From: Pantoea trifolii
Lineage (GTDB): Bacteria > Pseudomonadota > Gammaproteobacteria > Enterobacterales > Enterobacteriaceae
Assembly (NCBI RefSeq): GCF_024506435.1
Contig: NZ_JANIET010000001.1
Coordinates: forward strand, 1,798,001 to 1,862,000
DNA length: 64,000 nt
Reading direction: 5' to 3'
The stretch's first letter is position 1. Each line of letters starts with the position of its first letter. Below, one piece after another: positions 20,510 to 28,911 of this stretch. The notes under the pieces were generated by a model, which made no database searches, was not told the DNA's origin, and saw only the letters and a program-made list of their open reading frames with translations. The translations under genes were made by a program, and so were the position numbers.

Positions 20510-21100
20510 TTATTGACCACTTTGGCCACTAACCAACCGACCGACGCCATTTTGTAGCGTATTGAACAATTGTTCCGGCCAGCCGTTGGCACCAAAAGAG
20601 GGCATGCCGGGCGGGAACCATAACGCATAACCGACTAGCGCCAGACAAAGTGCGCGCTCCAGCTGGTTCCCTTTCTGGCTATTCAGGATGGGCAAACGGA
20701 AGCGCCAGCGGCAAGGCCACAGTAAAGGCACGCCAGCGGGCGTTAGCATATCGGCGACAATATGGCTGAGATAGCCGAGCGTCATACCTTGCAGCACATC
20801 GGCGGGCAGAAACCAGTCGGCGGGCACATTGAGCTGAAATAGCCACAAGCCCACCGCTACCGCCAGCAAACTGTGGGTAAAACCGCGATGACCAAAGGCG
20901 CGGGCGATGGGATGCGATAGCCACTTTAATCGCTGGCCTAACACGGATTTAGGGTGATCGATATCGGGCAGCAGGCAGGTTAACAGCGCAGCAGGCACTA
21001 AATGCCACCAATCGGCGCTGGCCAGGACTGGCGTCAGCTCCGCGCGCTTGGCAAAAATGGCGCTGGCAATGGCAAAAATGATATGGCCTTCGGCCGTCAT
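20510..21100 (-). CDS. ydjM: Inner membrane metal-dependent hydrolase YdjM
   Basis: This 196-residue protein of the YdjM/YvsG (DUF457) family has the probable metal ligands H6 (TAEGH), the LLPDIDHPKS block and AFGHRGFTHSLL, interspersed with membrane segments. It ends after a PLLWPCRWRFRLPI block typical of the family. The family is related to phospholipase-like metal hydrolases, and the true substrate is unknown. ATG 21100 matches the E. coli start. In E. coli ydjM is an SOS gene under two LexA sites, and comparable boxes are present here. The order tcyP-ydjM is the same as in E. coli. Confidence 0.9.
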   Translation of the reverse strand: MTAEGHIIFAIASAIFAKRAELTPVLASADWWHLVPAALLTCLLPDIDHPKSVLGQRLKWLSHPIARAFGHRGFTHSLLAVAVGLWLFQLNVPADWFLPADVLQGMTLGYLSHIVADMLTPAGVPLLWPCRWRFRLPILNSQKGNQLERALCLALVGYALWFPPGMPSFGANGWPEQLFNTLQNGVGRLVSGQSGQ

Positions 21101-21120
21101 GATGAAACCTGGCTGCATAA

Positions 21121-21140
21121 AACTGTCGATGCATCCAGTA
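21121..21140 (-). promoter_or_regulatory. LexA-like SOS box of ydjM
   Basis: On the coding strand TACTGGATGCATCGACAGTT carries the CTG-N10-CAG core with matching flanks. It lies 21 bases upstream of ATG 21100. A second, half-degenerate box (CACTGGATAAATCCCTATA) abuts it at about 21139-21157, which matches the two-site arrangement known at E. coli ydjM. Confidence 0.75.
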
Positions 21141-21200
21141 TAGGGATTTATCCAGTGAATGAGAATGGTGACGCTGTAACGAAGCGTTAATATTTTTCAC

Positions 21201-21226
21201 TTTCCCGCGTCACAATGACGCGGGAA
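21201..21226 (-). terminator. Probable terminator after kduD
   Basis: A hairpin with arms TTTCCCGCGTCA and TGACGCGGGAAA is 15 bases beyond the kduD stop. The downstream minus-strand sequence is GTGAAAAATATT, so the U-tract is weak. Confidence 0.6.
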
Positions 21227-21240
21227 AATAACGGGTTAGC

Positions 21241-22002
21241 TTAGCGCGCTAACCATCCGCCATCGACGGCCAATGTATAACCTTGCACATAATCGGAGGC
21301 GCTAGAGGCGAGGAACACAATCGGGCCCATCATGTCATCCGGGATGCCCCAGCGACCCGATGGAATGCGGCCTAAAATTTCCTCGTTGCGTAACTCATCG
21401 CTGCGCAGCTGTTCGGTGTTATTGGTGGCCATGTAGCCTGGTGCAATGGCGTTGACGTTGATGCCGTGCTTGGCCCATTCGTTGGCCATCAGACGGGTTA
21501 ACCCCATCACCGCGCTTTTTGATGCGGTATAAGAAGGCACGCGAATGCCGCCCTGGAACGACAGCATCGAGGCGATATTGATGATCTTGCCACCGTTGCC
21601 TTGCGCGATAAACTGACGCGCGACCTGCTGCGACAGGAAGAACAGGCTTTTGCTGTTGATGTTCATTACATCATCCCAATCCTGTTCACTGAAGTTGAGT
21701 GCATCCTCGCGGCGAATGATGCCGGCGTTATTCACCAGAATGTCGATGCGACCGGCCTGCGCCACCGCCTGTTCAACAATGTGCGGCACAACGGACGGTT
21801 TGGTCAGATCGGCCTGAATCGACCAAAAACGGCGGCCTAACGCCTCAACTTTGGCCTGCGTGTCATCCGGCCCGGCGCGATTGACACCAATTATGTCACA
21901 TCCTGCCTGCGCCAGACCCAGCGCCATACCTTGTCCCAAACCGGTATTGCAGCCGGTGACCAGTGCGACTTTGCCTGCAAGATTAAATGCGTTGAGTATC
22001 AT
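21241..22002 (-). CDS. kduD: 2-dehydro-3-deoxy-D-gluconate 5-dehydrogenase KduD
   Basis: This 253-residue short-chain dehydrogenase interconverts 2,5-diketo-3-deoxygluconate and 2-keto-3-deoxygluconate in pectin (oligogalacturonate) breakdown. The cofactor motif TGCNTGLGQGMALGLAQAG, the NNAGIIRRED block, the catalytic YTASKSAVMGLTRLMANEWAKHGI region and the C-terminal VDGGWLAR are as in E. coli and Dickeya KduD. ATG 22002 (MILNAFNLAGKVALVTG) has AAGGAG upstream. An extension to 22053 runs into kduI and is rejected. It lies 13 bases after the kduI stop, forming a two-gene operon. Confidence 0.95.
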   Translation of the reverse strand: MILNAFNLAGKVALVTGCNTGLGQGMALGLAQAGCDIIGVNRAGPDDTQAKVEALGRRFWSIQADLTKPSVVPHIVEQAVAQAGRIDILVNNAGIIRREDALNFSEQDWDDVMNINSKSLFFLSQQVARQFIAQGNGGKIINIASMLSFQGGIRVPSYTASKSAVMGLTRLMANEWAKHGINVNAIAPGYMATNNTEQLRSDELRNEEILGRIPSGRWGIPDDMMGPIVFLASSASDYVQGYTLAVDGGWLAR

Positions 22003-22015
22003 GATCCGCTCCTTG

Positions 22016-22852
22016 TTAGCGCAGCGCGCTGATGGCGACGTGGTCCATGTCATCGAATACCTGGTTTTCGCCCACCATGCCCCAGATAAAGGTATAGCGT
22101 TGCGTTCCCACGCCCGCGTGAATCGACCAGCTCGGTGAAATTACCGCCTGCTCGTTGTGAACTAAGAGATGACGCGTCTCCTGCGGCTGGCCCATCATGT
22201 GGAACAGGGCGCTGTCGTCGGCCATATCGAAGTAGAAGTAGACCTCCATGCGACGCTCATGAGTGTGACACGGCATGGTGTTCCACAGGTTGCCGTCATC
22301 AAGGCGGGTTAATCCCATGGTTAACTGGCAGGTTGGCAACACGTCGGGCACGATGAATTTGTTGATAGTGCGGCGATTCGAGGTGGCCGCGTCACCCAGC
22401 GTGGCTTTCACTGCCTCGGCGAGGGTGATTTTTTTGTCCGGATGATGAGTGTGTGCCGGCGCGCTGTTGTAGTAAAACTTCGCTGGATGATTGGCATCGC
22501 TACTACGGAAAATTACGCTCTGCGCGCCTTGTCCGACATACAACGCTTCCTGATTACCGATTTCCCAGGTTTTGCCATCCACGTCAATGAATCCCGGCCC
22601 GCCAATGTTGATTACACCGAGTTCGCGGCGTTCGAGGAAGTAACTGACGCCCAGTTGCTTACCCACTTCATGGCCGATGGTCACGGATTTCTGCACCGGC
22701 ATTACGCCGCCAATGATGATGCGATCGATATGGCTATATGTGAGGGTGTAATTGTCGGCGTCGAAAATCTTGTCGATCAGAAACTCACGGCGCAGGCCGT
22801 CAGTGTCCAGTGTTTTGGCATGTTCGCTATGAATGCTTTGACGAATGTCCAT
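22016..22852 (-). CDS. kduI: 5-keto-4-deoxyuronate isomerase KduI
   Basis: This 278-residue cupin-fold isomerase converts 5-keto-4-deoxyuronate (from unsaturated galacturonate or hexuronate) to 2,5-diketo-3-deoxygluconate, the KduD substrate. The metal-binding region [17 protein letters not shown] and the [18 protein letters not shown] block identify the family. ATG 22852 ([21 protein letters not shown]) matches the E. coli start, and the reading frame's extension to 22873 is rejected. A KdgR-like operator lies about 85 bases upstream. In E. coli the kduID pair is at a different chromosomal site. Confidence 0.96.
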   Translation of the reverse strand: MDIRQSIHSEHAKTLDTDGLRREFLIDKIFDADNYTLTYSHIDRIIIGGVMPVQKSVTIGHEVGKQLGVSYFLERRELGVINIGGPGFIDVDGKTWEIGNQEALYVGQGAQSVIFRSSDANHPAKFYYNSAPAHTHHPDKKITLAEAVKATLGDAATSNRRTINKFIVPDVLPTCQLTMGLTRLDDGNLWNTMPCHTHERRMEVYFYFDMADDSALFHMMGQPQETRHLLVHNEQAVISPSWSIHAGVGTQRYTFIWGMVGENQVFDDMDHVAISALR

Positions 22853-22936
22853 CTCAGGCCTCTTAAGAGTCAAAGGAAGTGGTCCCGATGCGGGTCTTTG
22901 GGCATCTTAAGTAGGATGGGAAGTGAATTCAATAAA

Positions 22937-22955
22937 AATGAAACGATGTTTTATT
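22937..22955 (-). promoter_or_regulatory. KdgR-like operator of kduID
   Basis: AATGAAACGATGTTTTATT is an almost symmetric dyad that closely follows the KdgR consensus (AATGAAACnnnGTTTCATT type), set in A/T-rich flanks. It is 85 bases upstream of kduI. KdgR represses pectin and ketodeoxygluconate genes in enterobacteria. A kdgR gene is not in the window. Confidence 0.75.
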
Positions 22956-22981
22956 TATTTGTGTGTGCGATCAAATTGCAC

Positions 22982-23007
22982 AAAAAAGCCCGCGATAAGC
23001 GGGCTGC
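22982..23007 (-). terminator. Terminator after hxpB
   Basis: Arms AGCCCGCTT and AAGCGGGCT-like (GCCCGC GATA AGCGGGC on plus) form a stem followed by TTTTTTGTGC on the minus strand, directly after the hxpB stop. Confidence 0.85.
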
Positions 23008-23009
23008 GG

Positions 23010-23678
23010 TTAACCGTGCAGATGCTCGGGTTTGAGCTGGGTTAAATCATCAATAATCACATTGGCTAACGCCCAACGCGCATCATCACGATGATCGGCC
23101 GCTGGCACCACAATCGAGCGCATGCGTGCGGCTTTGGTGGCAATCATGCCGTTGAAGGAATCTTCCAGCGTCACGCAGTTAAGCGGATCGATGCCCAGTT
23201 TGGCTGCGGCGTCGAGATAGACCTGCGGGTGCGGTTTGCTGTACGGCAGCGCTTCCGCAGACGCCAGCACATCAAAGTATTTGCGCAGGTCAAACATCTC
23301 CAGCACGCGCTCCAGCATATGCAGCGGCGAGGCGGAGGCGAGGCCGATTTTTAAACCTTGCTGCTGGCACAGCTGCAGCGCCTGCTCCACGCCAGGCAGC
23401 AGTGGACGCGTCTCTTCCACCAGCGCCAGCGCGCGGGCGATGATGCGTTGGGTCACTTCCTGCTGATCCGGGCCGTTCCACGGCAGCGCTTCAAACCACA
23501 TGCGCACGGTTTGATCGATGCGCAGACCCAGCGTATCGGGCAATTCGTGACGGCGGGTGATATCAACGCCAAGGCTGGCGAAGATATCCAATTCCGCCTG
23601 ATCCCACAGCGGTTCTGAGTCGATCAACAATCCGTCCATATCAAAGATGGCGGCCAATACAGGACGACGATATGACAT
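23010..23678 (-). CDS. hxpB: Hexitol/2-deoxyglucose phosphatase HxpB (YniC)
   Basis: This 222-residue HAD-superfamily phosphatase equals E. coli HxpB in length. Motif I is FDMDGLLIDSE near residue 11 (nucleophile Asp). The Ser of motif II is in IGLASASP, the Lys of motif III is in PYSKPHPQVY, and the acidic motif IV is TLEDSFNG. A helical cap domain lies between motifs I and II. It removes phosphate from sugar phosphates such as 2-deoxyglucose-6-phosphate and hexitol phosphates. GGGAG precedes ATG 23678. It is divergent from yniB, as in E. coli. Confidence 0.92.
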   Translation of the reverse strand: MSYRRPVLAAIFDMDGLLIDSEPLWDQAELDIFASLGVDITRRHELPDTLGLRIDQTVRMWFEALPWNGPDQQEVTQRIIARALALVEETRPLLPGVEQALQLCQQQGLKIGLASASPLHMLERVLEMFDLRKYFDVLASAEALPYSKPHPQVYLDAAAKLGIDPLNCVTLEDSFNGMIATKAARMRSIVVPAADHRDDARWALANVIIDDLTQLKPEHLHG

Positions 23679-23820
23679 ACAACTGCTCCCTTGGAAATTT
23701 GGCTTACCTTAGCACGAGTACCGGAGAAAGCCGACTTGCGGCAGGCCACGCATTTTTCAGGAAAAATTGCAGTAGTGCAGGTAGACTTAGGCAAAACTAA
23801 TATCGGTTCAGGGAGACACC

Positions 23821-24357
23821 ATGACTTACCAACAGGCTGGCCGCATCGCCATCCTTAAGCGAGTGGCTGGCTGGGTGATTTTTATACCAGCATTGTTATC
23901 CACCCTTATTTCGCTGCTGGGCTTTATGTTCAAGCACAGTGAAAAGCAGCCAGGCATCGATGCCGTGATGCTCGATTTTGTCCATGTTATGGTCGACATG
24001 GTGAAGTTCAATACGCCGTTCCTTGATGTATTTTGGCAGAACTCGCCGGTGCCGGAGTTTAATGGCGGCGCGAATATCGGCTTTTGGCTGATCTACATCC
24101 TGATTTTTGTTGGGATTGCGCTGCAGGCTTCGGGTGCACGGATGTGGCGTCAGTCGCGCCATATTAAAGAGGGCATTGAAGATCAGTTGATCATGGAACA
24201 GGCTAAAGGCAGTGAAGGGCGTACGCGAGCGCAGCTGGAAGAGAAAATCCATATGCCACGTCACACCATTTTCTTGCAGATTTTTCCGCTCTACATCCTG
24301 CCGATCATTATCGCTATCGCTGGCTACTTTGTACTGAAGCTGCTCGGCATGCTGTAA
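23821..24357 (+). CDS. yniB: Inner membrane protein YniB
   Basis: This 178-residue protein equals E. coli YniB in length. Three hydrophobic segments are visible: VAGWVIFIPALLSTLISLLG, GFWLIYILIFVGIAL and IFPLYILPIIIAIAGYFVLKL. A charged cytoplasmic stretch (RQSRHIKEGIEDQLIMEQAKG) lies before the last. The function is unknown. It is flanked by hxpB and yniA exactly as in E. coli, where the three form a conserved neighbourhood. GGGAGACACC precedes ATG 23821. Confidence 0.9.
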   Translation: MTYQQAGRIAILKRVAGWVIFIPALLSTLISLLGFMFKHSEKQPGIDAVMLDFVHVMVDMVKFNTPFLDVFWQNSPVPEFNGGANIGFWLIYILIFVGIALQASGARMWRQSRHIKEGIEDQLIMEQAKGSEGRTRAQLEEKIHMPRHTIFLQIFPLYILPIIIAIAGYFVLKLLGML

Positions 24358-24359
24358 CG

Positions 24360-24382
24360 CGTCAGGCCGGTCTGGCCTGACG
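24360..24382. terminator. Hairpin between convergent yniB and yniA
   Basis: CGTCAGGCC and GGCCTGACG pair around a 5-base loop immediately after the yniB stop and across the yniA stop. The U-tract is poor (GTTCTCC), so efficiency is uncertain. Confidence 0.55.
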
Positions 24383-25255
24383 TTCTCCCAACACGTCTTC
24401 ATCTAACAACTGGCCGATGGCGAACTGCGCTTCGCCGGTCCAGTTGCCGCCGAACACATTGGCGCGATTGAGCAGGTAATAGAGCTGATAAACCGGCTGA
24501 CGCTGCGAAAATCCGTCTTCCAGTGGCCAAACCGCGTGATAGCCATCATAAATCTGGCGCGGTAAATCGGCGTAGTAGCTCAGCATCGCCAGATCGCATT
24601 CGCGGTCGCCCCAATAGCAGGCGGGATCGAACAGCCACGGACCGGTTGCGCTGCCAGCGCAGTTGGCGGGCCACAAATCGCCGTGTAACAAAGAGGGTTG
24701 CGGATGGTGGTTGGCAAGTGTGTGCTGCACGCAATCGACAATCAGCTCAGTATCGCCATAGTGCACGCCTTTTTCCGCAGCCAGTTGCAGCTGCCAGCCG
24801 ATGCGCTGCTCAGCAAAGAATACCGACCAGCGGCGTAACCAACTATTCGGCTGCGGTGAAGTGGTGATGTTGTTATCGAAATCGAGACCAAATTGCGTCT
24901 GCTCGCTCCATTGGTGCAGATGGGCTAACTGCTGGCCGAGTTGGAAGGCACTCCGATCGGTAAAAGGTTGAGGTGGAATATATTCCAGCAGCAGGAAGCT
25001 GGTATCACGATCATTACCGACGCCATACACCTTCGGTACGCGAACGGTTTGCGTGCGCGCCAGCAGGTCGAGTTGATCGGCTTCCCAGCTAAACAAGGTG
25101 AGCATGTCGCGGGTGTTACATTTGACGAACACATCTAACTCGCCATAGCGGATACGCCAGGCGGGATGGACATCGCCACCGGGAAGTTCCTGACGGTCGG
25201 TGATTTCAGCCTCACCGGCGTGCTCGCTTAACAGACGACTAATGGCTGACCACAT
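24362..25255 (-). CDS. yniA: Fructosamine kinase family protein YniA
   Basis: This 297-residue kinase of the fructosamine-3-kinase/aminoglycoside phosphotransferase fold has the catalytic loop LLHGDLWPANC, the metal-binding DPACYWGDRECDLAM and an N-terminal nucleotide-binding region with FVKCN. Family members phosphorylate ribulosamines or fructosamines on glycated proteins and so repair them. For the bacterial YniA the physiological substrate is not settled. GAGGATTACCCG precedes ATG 25255. It is followed on the same strand, after a terminator, by nothing co-directional. ydiZ lies 89 bases upstream on the same strand. Confidence 0.92.
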   Translation of the reverse strand: MWSAISRLLSEHAGEAEITDRQELPGGDVHPAWRIRYGELDVFVKCNTRDMLTLFSWEADQLDLLARTQTVRVPKVYGVGNDRDTSFLLLEYIPPQPFTDRSAFQLGQQLAHLHQWSEQTQFGLDFDNNITTSPQPNSWLRRWSVFFAEQRIGWQLQLAAEKGVHYGDTELIVDCVQHTLANHHPQPSLLHGDLWPANCAGSATGPWLFDPACYWGDRECDLAMLSYYADLPRQIYDGYHAVWPLEDGFSQRQPVYQLYYLLNRANVFGGNWTGEAQFAIGQLLDEDVLGERQARPA

Positions 25256-25344
25256 CGGGTAATCCTCTTTGTTCGCTGCGTGAATTCGATTGTAACGCGC
25301 AAAACCTGAGCAAACCTGGCGTCGATGCCGTTTTTTGCACTGCG

Positions 25345-25635
25345 TCAGGATTGTTCTTTCAAAAATGCCTCTAGCGTGGTGACGGTGACTTCAGATTTTT
25401 GGCCGAGCGCGATTTGCGCGTATCCCGCGGCCTGCTCCGCCACTTCATGCTCCTCTAACGCGCTGACAATACCAAAGCTATTGGTGCCCAACTCATGCGG
25501 ATGACCTTCATCATCACTTAAGGTGGTGCTATATCCGCCATTGATCATGGCGCTATTCACTGACTGCAGGTCGCCAAGTCCATTTTCCTGATACTTTAAC
25601 GTGACAATGTAACGTTTGACATCATGGTCACTCAT
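25345..25635 (-). CDS. ydiZ: YdiZ, GhoS-like small protein
   Basis: This 96-residue protein has a beta-alpha pattern, YIVTLKYQENGLGDLQSVNSA, then DDEGHPHELGTNSFGIVSAL, and ends VTTLEAFLKEQS. The DExGxPxxLxxNSFxI signature resembles the antitoxin endoribonuclease GhoS of the GhoST type V toxin-antitoxin system. Position beside yniA and length match E. coli YdiZ. In GhoST, GhoS cleaves ghoT mRNA. No GhoT-like membrane peptide is encoded next to it here. Whether YdiZ is a nuclease is unproven. GAGGTG precedes ATG 25635. The E. coli neighbour pfkB, between ydiZ and ydiY, is missing. Confidence 0.75.
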   Translation of the reverse strand: MSDHDVKRYIVTLKYQENGLGDLQSVNSAMINGGYSTTLSDDEGHPHELGTNSFGIVSALEEHEVAEQAAGYAQIALGQKSEVTVTTLEAFLKEQS

Positions 25636-25966
25636 TATTCACCTCATTGTTATCGAACAGATTTCAGCGTAGACCAGCGGGCAAGATAGAGCGAATTTTA
25701 GGCGATTTATCAGCAGAAATGGCGGGTAAAGCTCTGTCAAAAAAGTTCAGAAAATTCTTCTGGTTTTTGAGCTGCTATTTAAGTAATTGCCCCCTATAAT
25801 GCGCAGCGAAAATGGGAAAAGTCCCATTAAAAGAGCGGTCCAGCGGCTTTCCTGGCTTTTTTTGCGGGTACATATTTTTTTACAAAACTTACGGTAAATT
25901 GCATTGATTGACCGGAGAAACGCTTCAGACTCTTCGTTTTTTAAACTGTCGTACGGGTTACTTTTA
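25636..25966. promoter_or_regulatory. Divergent upstream region ydiZ / ydiY
   Basis: This 331-base gap holds a consensus -10 TATAAT at 25795-25800 reading toward ydiY, with no well-placed -35. It implies a leader of about 160 bases. In that leader lie a hairpin AATGGGA-AAAG-TCCCATT (25811-25828) and a weak CCAG/CTGG stem followed by seven T (about 25839-25862). No protein gene is evident. Confidence 0.5.
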
Positions 25967-26728
25967 ATGAAAGCCTTTAACAAGCTGTCCGCTGTTTTAT
26001 TGCTCTCTGCTGGAGCATTTTGTCACCAGGCATTTGCAGATAACGCCGTTTTCACCTCCATGGATGACCCTTCAACGGCGAAACAACCGTTTGAAGGCAG
26101 TGCGTCAGCGGGTTACCTGGCTCAAACCGGTAACACCACCAGTTCTTCGCTGAGTGCGGCTACCAATATGACGTGGTACCAAACCAATACCGCACTGAGC
26201 CTGTGGGGTAACGCTTCGAACAACTCCTCTAACGATGAGCGTTCATCTGAGACCTACAACATCGGTGGCCGTAGCCGTTATAACCTCAACAGCGCCGATT
26301 ACCTGTTTGGTCAGGCGAGCTGGTTGAGCGACCGCTTCAATGGTTATGACTCACGCGACGTACTAACCGCCGGTTACGGTCGTCAGATCCTTAATGGTCC
26401 GGTTCACTCGCTGCGTGCTGAATTCGGTCCGGGTGTGCGTTACGACGATTTCCATGAAGGCGGCCATGAAACCAAAGCATTAGGTTATGGTGCAGTGAGC
26501 TACCAATGGCAGCTGACAGATACCACCAAATTTATCCAGGGTGTTTCTGTGCTGAGCAGCTTCGGTGAAGACACCACGTTGAACTCAGAAACCGCGCTGC
26601 AGGTGGCCATCAATGCTCATTTCGCGTTGAAACTAGGCTACAACGTGACCTGGAACAACAATCCGCCAGAATCTGCGCCGGATCGTACCGATACCAAAAC
26701 CACAATCCAGCTCTCATACTCAATGTAA
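25967..26728 (+). CDS. ydiY: YdiY, DUF481 outer-membrane protein
   Basis: This 253-residue protein of the DUF481 family has a signal peptide ending near CHQAFA. Regular beta strands then alternate polar and hydrophobic residues (SASAGYLAQTGNTTSSS, YNIGGRSRYNLN, KLGYNVTWNNN). It ends in an aromatic-rich strand (TTIQLSYSM) consistent with outer-membrane beta-barrel insertion. The E. coli homologue sits in the same place upstream of thrS, and an acid-inducible role is reported there. The molecular function is unknown. I take ATG 25967 because it starts the signal peptide, and reject a 21-codon extension. Confidence 0.88.
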   Translation: MKAFNKLSAVLLLSAGAFCHQAFADNAVFTSMDDPSTAKQPFEGSASAGYLAQTGNTTSSSLSAATNMTWYQTNTALSLWGNASNNSSNDERSSETYNIGGRSRYNLNSADYLFGQASWLSDRFNGYDSRDVLTAGYGRQILNGPVHSLRAEFGPGVRYDDFHEGGHETKALGYGAVSYQWQLTDTTKFIQGVSVLSSFGEDTTLNSETALQVAINAHFALKLGYNVTWNNNPPESAPDRTDTKTTIQLSYSM

Positions 26729-26746
26729 GCGAGACGGATGTGAATC

Positions 26747-26784
26747 ACCGCTGCCAGGCCTGTGCCTCGCAGCGGTTTTTTTTA
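26747..26784 (+). terminator. Terminator after ydiY
   Basis: ACCGCTGCCAGGC and GCCTCGCAGCGGT form a long stem with one internal mismatch, followed by eight T residues. Confidence 0.88.
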
Positions 26785-26931
26785 TTTCTCTTTAGCTTAG
26801 CGAATTTCCGCACGGGTTTTGATCGGCGGCGAAAGCTGCTATTATCATCGCCGCTTTACATTCCTGGCGTCATTCCGACAACGTGGGTCTGACATCACGC
26901 CGGGTTACACACTACAAAACTCATTTTGCAT

Positions 26932-26952
26932 GTAGGCTTTCGTGTGGCTTAC
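26932..26952 (+). promoter_or_regulatory. thrS translational operator (tRNA-Thr anticodon-arm mimic)
   Basis: A 7-bp stem (GTAGGCT with GGCTTAC, two G-U pairs) closes a 7-base loop TTCGTGT. The bases CGT fall exactly where a tRNA anticodon would sit, preceded by U33. This imitates the anticodon arm of tRNA-Thr(CGU). It lies 22 bases upstream of the thrS ATG and next to the ribosome site AAGGAT. In E. coli threonyl-tRNA synthetase binds such a structure and blocks translation of its own mRNA. Confidence 0.85.
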
Positions 26953-26973
26953 CACTGCAATTAAGGATATGAA

Positions 26974-28911
26974 ATGCCAGTAATTACTCTTCCTGATGGC
27001 AGCCAGCGCAGCTTTGACCGTCCGGTCAGCGTGATGGATATTGCGTTGGATATTGGACCGGGTTTGGCGAAAGCCTGTATCGCGGGCCGCGTGAATGGCG
27101 AGTTGGTTGATGCGGTTGATCCGATCACCGAGGACGCTCAGGTCGCGATTATTACCGCTAAAGACGACGCTGGTTTAGAAATCATTCGTCACTCTTGCGC
27201 ACACCTGTTAGGGCATGCGATCAAGCAGCTGTGGCCAAACACCAAAATGGCTATCGGCCCGGTGATTGATAACGGTTTCTACTATGACGTTGACCTGGAA
27301 CATACCTTAACCCAGGAAGATCTTGAGCTGCTGGAAAAGCGTATGCACCAGCTGGCTGAAAGCAACTACGATGTGGTGAAGAAAAAGGTGAGCTGGCAGG
27401 AAGCACGTGACGTGTTTGCTGAGCGTGGCGAAAGCTACAAAACCACCATTCTTGACGAGAACATCAGCCACGACGATCGTCCTGGCCTGTATCACCATGA
27501 AGAATACATCGACATGTGCCGCGGTCCGCACGTGCCGAATATGCGTTTCTGCCATCACTTCAAACTGCAGAAAATCTCCGGGGCTTACTGGCGCGGCAAC
27601 AGCGACAACAAAATGCTGCAGCGTATTTACGGTACGGCCTGGGCGGATAAAAAGCAGCTGGCTGCTTATTTGCAGCGTCTGGAAGAAGCGGCGAAGCGCG
27701 ATCACCGTAAGATCGGTAAGCAGCTTGATCTCTACCACATGCAGGAAGAAGCTCCGGGCATGGTGTTCTGGCACAATGACGGCTGGACCATCTTCCGCGA
27801 GCTGGAAGTATTTGTGCGTACCAAGCTGAAAGAGTACGACTACCAGGAAGTGAAAGGTCCGTTCATGATGGACCGCGTGCTGTGGGAAAAAACCGGGCAC
27901 TGGGAGAACTATAAAGAAGCAATGTTCACCACCTCTTCAGAGAACCGTGAATATTGCATCAAGCCGATGAACTGCCCAGGGCACGTTCAGATCTTTAATC
28001 AGGGTCTGAAATCCTACCGCGACCTGCCGCTGCGTATGGCGGAGTTTGGTAGCTGCCATCGTAACGAGCCATCAGGTGCCTTGCATGGTCTGATGCGCGT
28101 ACGCGGCTTTACCCAGGATGATGCTCACGTCTTCTGTACCGAAGATCAGGTACGTGATGAAGTGAACAGTTGTATCCGCATGGTCTACGACATGTACAGC
28201 ACCTTCGGTTTTGAAAAAATCGTGGTGAAACTGTCGACCCGTCCGGAAAAACGTATCGGTACCGACGAAATGTGGGATCGTGCGGAAGTGGATTTGGCAG
28301 AAGCGCTGAAAGAGAATGACATTCCATTCGAATATCAGCCGGGAGAAGGTGCCTTCTACGGCCCTAAAATTGAGTTTACCCTGTACGATTGTCTCGACCG
28401 CGCCTGGCAGTGTGGTACCGTTCAGCTAGACTTCTCCCTGCCGAAACGTCTGGACGCGACTTTTGTCGGTGAAAACAACGATCGTCAGACACCGGTGATG
28501 ATTCACCGCGCAATTCTCGGTTCAATGGAGCGCTTTATAGGCATCCTGACCGAAGAGTTCGCTGGATTCTTCCCGAGTTGGCTGGCACCAGTGCAAGCTG
28601 TGGTGATGAATATCACCGACAGTCAGTCAGAATACGTCAGCGAATTGACAAAGAAACTGCAGAATGCAGGTATTCGTGTCAAAGCGGACTTGAGAAACGA
28701 GAAGATAGGCTTTAAAATCCGCGAGCACACATTACGTCGCGTCCCTTATATGCTGGTTTGCGGTGACAAAGAGGTGGAAGCAGGCAAAGTTGCCGTGCGC
28801 ACCCGCCGTGGTAAAGACCTTGGGAGCATGGACGTAGATGTGTTTGTTGAGAAGCTGCAACAAGAGATTCGCAGCCGACATCTTCACCAATTAGAGGAAA
28901 CAGGTTATTAA
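26974..28911 (+). CDS. thrS: Threonyl-tRNA synthetase ThrS
   Basis: This class II aminoacyl-tRNA synthetase is 645 residues (E. coli 642). The order is an N-terminal TGS domain (1-62), the editing domain with [10 protein letters not shown] near residue 72 and the THR/ALA SAD block, the catalytic core with zinc ligands beginning MNCPGH and motif 2 [26 protein letters not shown], motif 3 [16 protein letters not shown], and the anticodon-binding C-terminus ([16 protein letters not shown]). It charges tRNA-Thr and clears Ser-tRNA-Thr. It is the first gene of the thrS-infC-rpmI-rplT-pheST-ihfA cluster, and its last five bases overlap the infC start. Confidence 0.98.
   Translation: MPVITLPDGSQRSFDRPVSVMDIALDIGPGLAKACIAGRVNGELVDAVDPITEDAQVAIITAKDDAGLEIIRHSCAHLLGHAIKQLWPNTKMAIGPVIDNGFYYDVDLEHTLTQEDLELLEKRMHQLAESNYDVVKKKVSWQEARDVFAERGESYKTTILDENISHDDRPGLYHHEEYIDMCRGPHVPNMRFCHHFKLQKISGAYWRGNSDNKMLQRIYGTAWADKKQLAAYLQRLEEAAKRDHRKIGKQLDLYHMQEEAPGMVFWHNDGWTIFRELEVFVRTKLKEYDYQEVKGPFMMDRVLWEKTGHWENYKEAMFTTSSENREYCIKPMNCPGHVQIFNQGLKSYRDLPLRMAEFGSCHRNEPSGALHGLMRVRGFTQDDAHVFCTEDQVRDEVNSCIRMVYDMYSTFGFEKIVVKLSTRPEKRIGTDEMWDRAEVDLAEALKENDIPFEYQPGEGAFYGPKIEFTLYDCLDRAWQCGTVQLDFSLPKRLDATFVGENNDRQTPVMIHRAILGSMERFIGILTEEFAGFFPSWLAPVQAVVMNITDSQSEYVSELTKKLQNAGIRVKADLRNEKIGFKIREHTLRRVPYMLVCGDKEVEAGKVAVRTRRGKDLGSMDVDVFVEKLQQEIRSRHLHQLEETGY

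Noticed and set aside
25256..25344. GhoT-like toxin gene next to ydiZ
   Set aside because: The 89-base gap downstream of ydiZ is too short for the roughly 57-residue GhoT, and no hydrophobic peptide frame exists in the upstream 331 bases.
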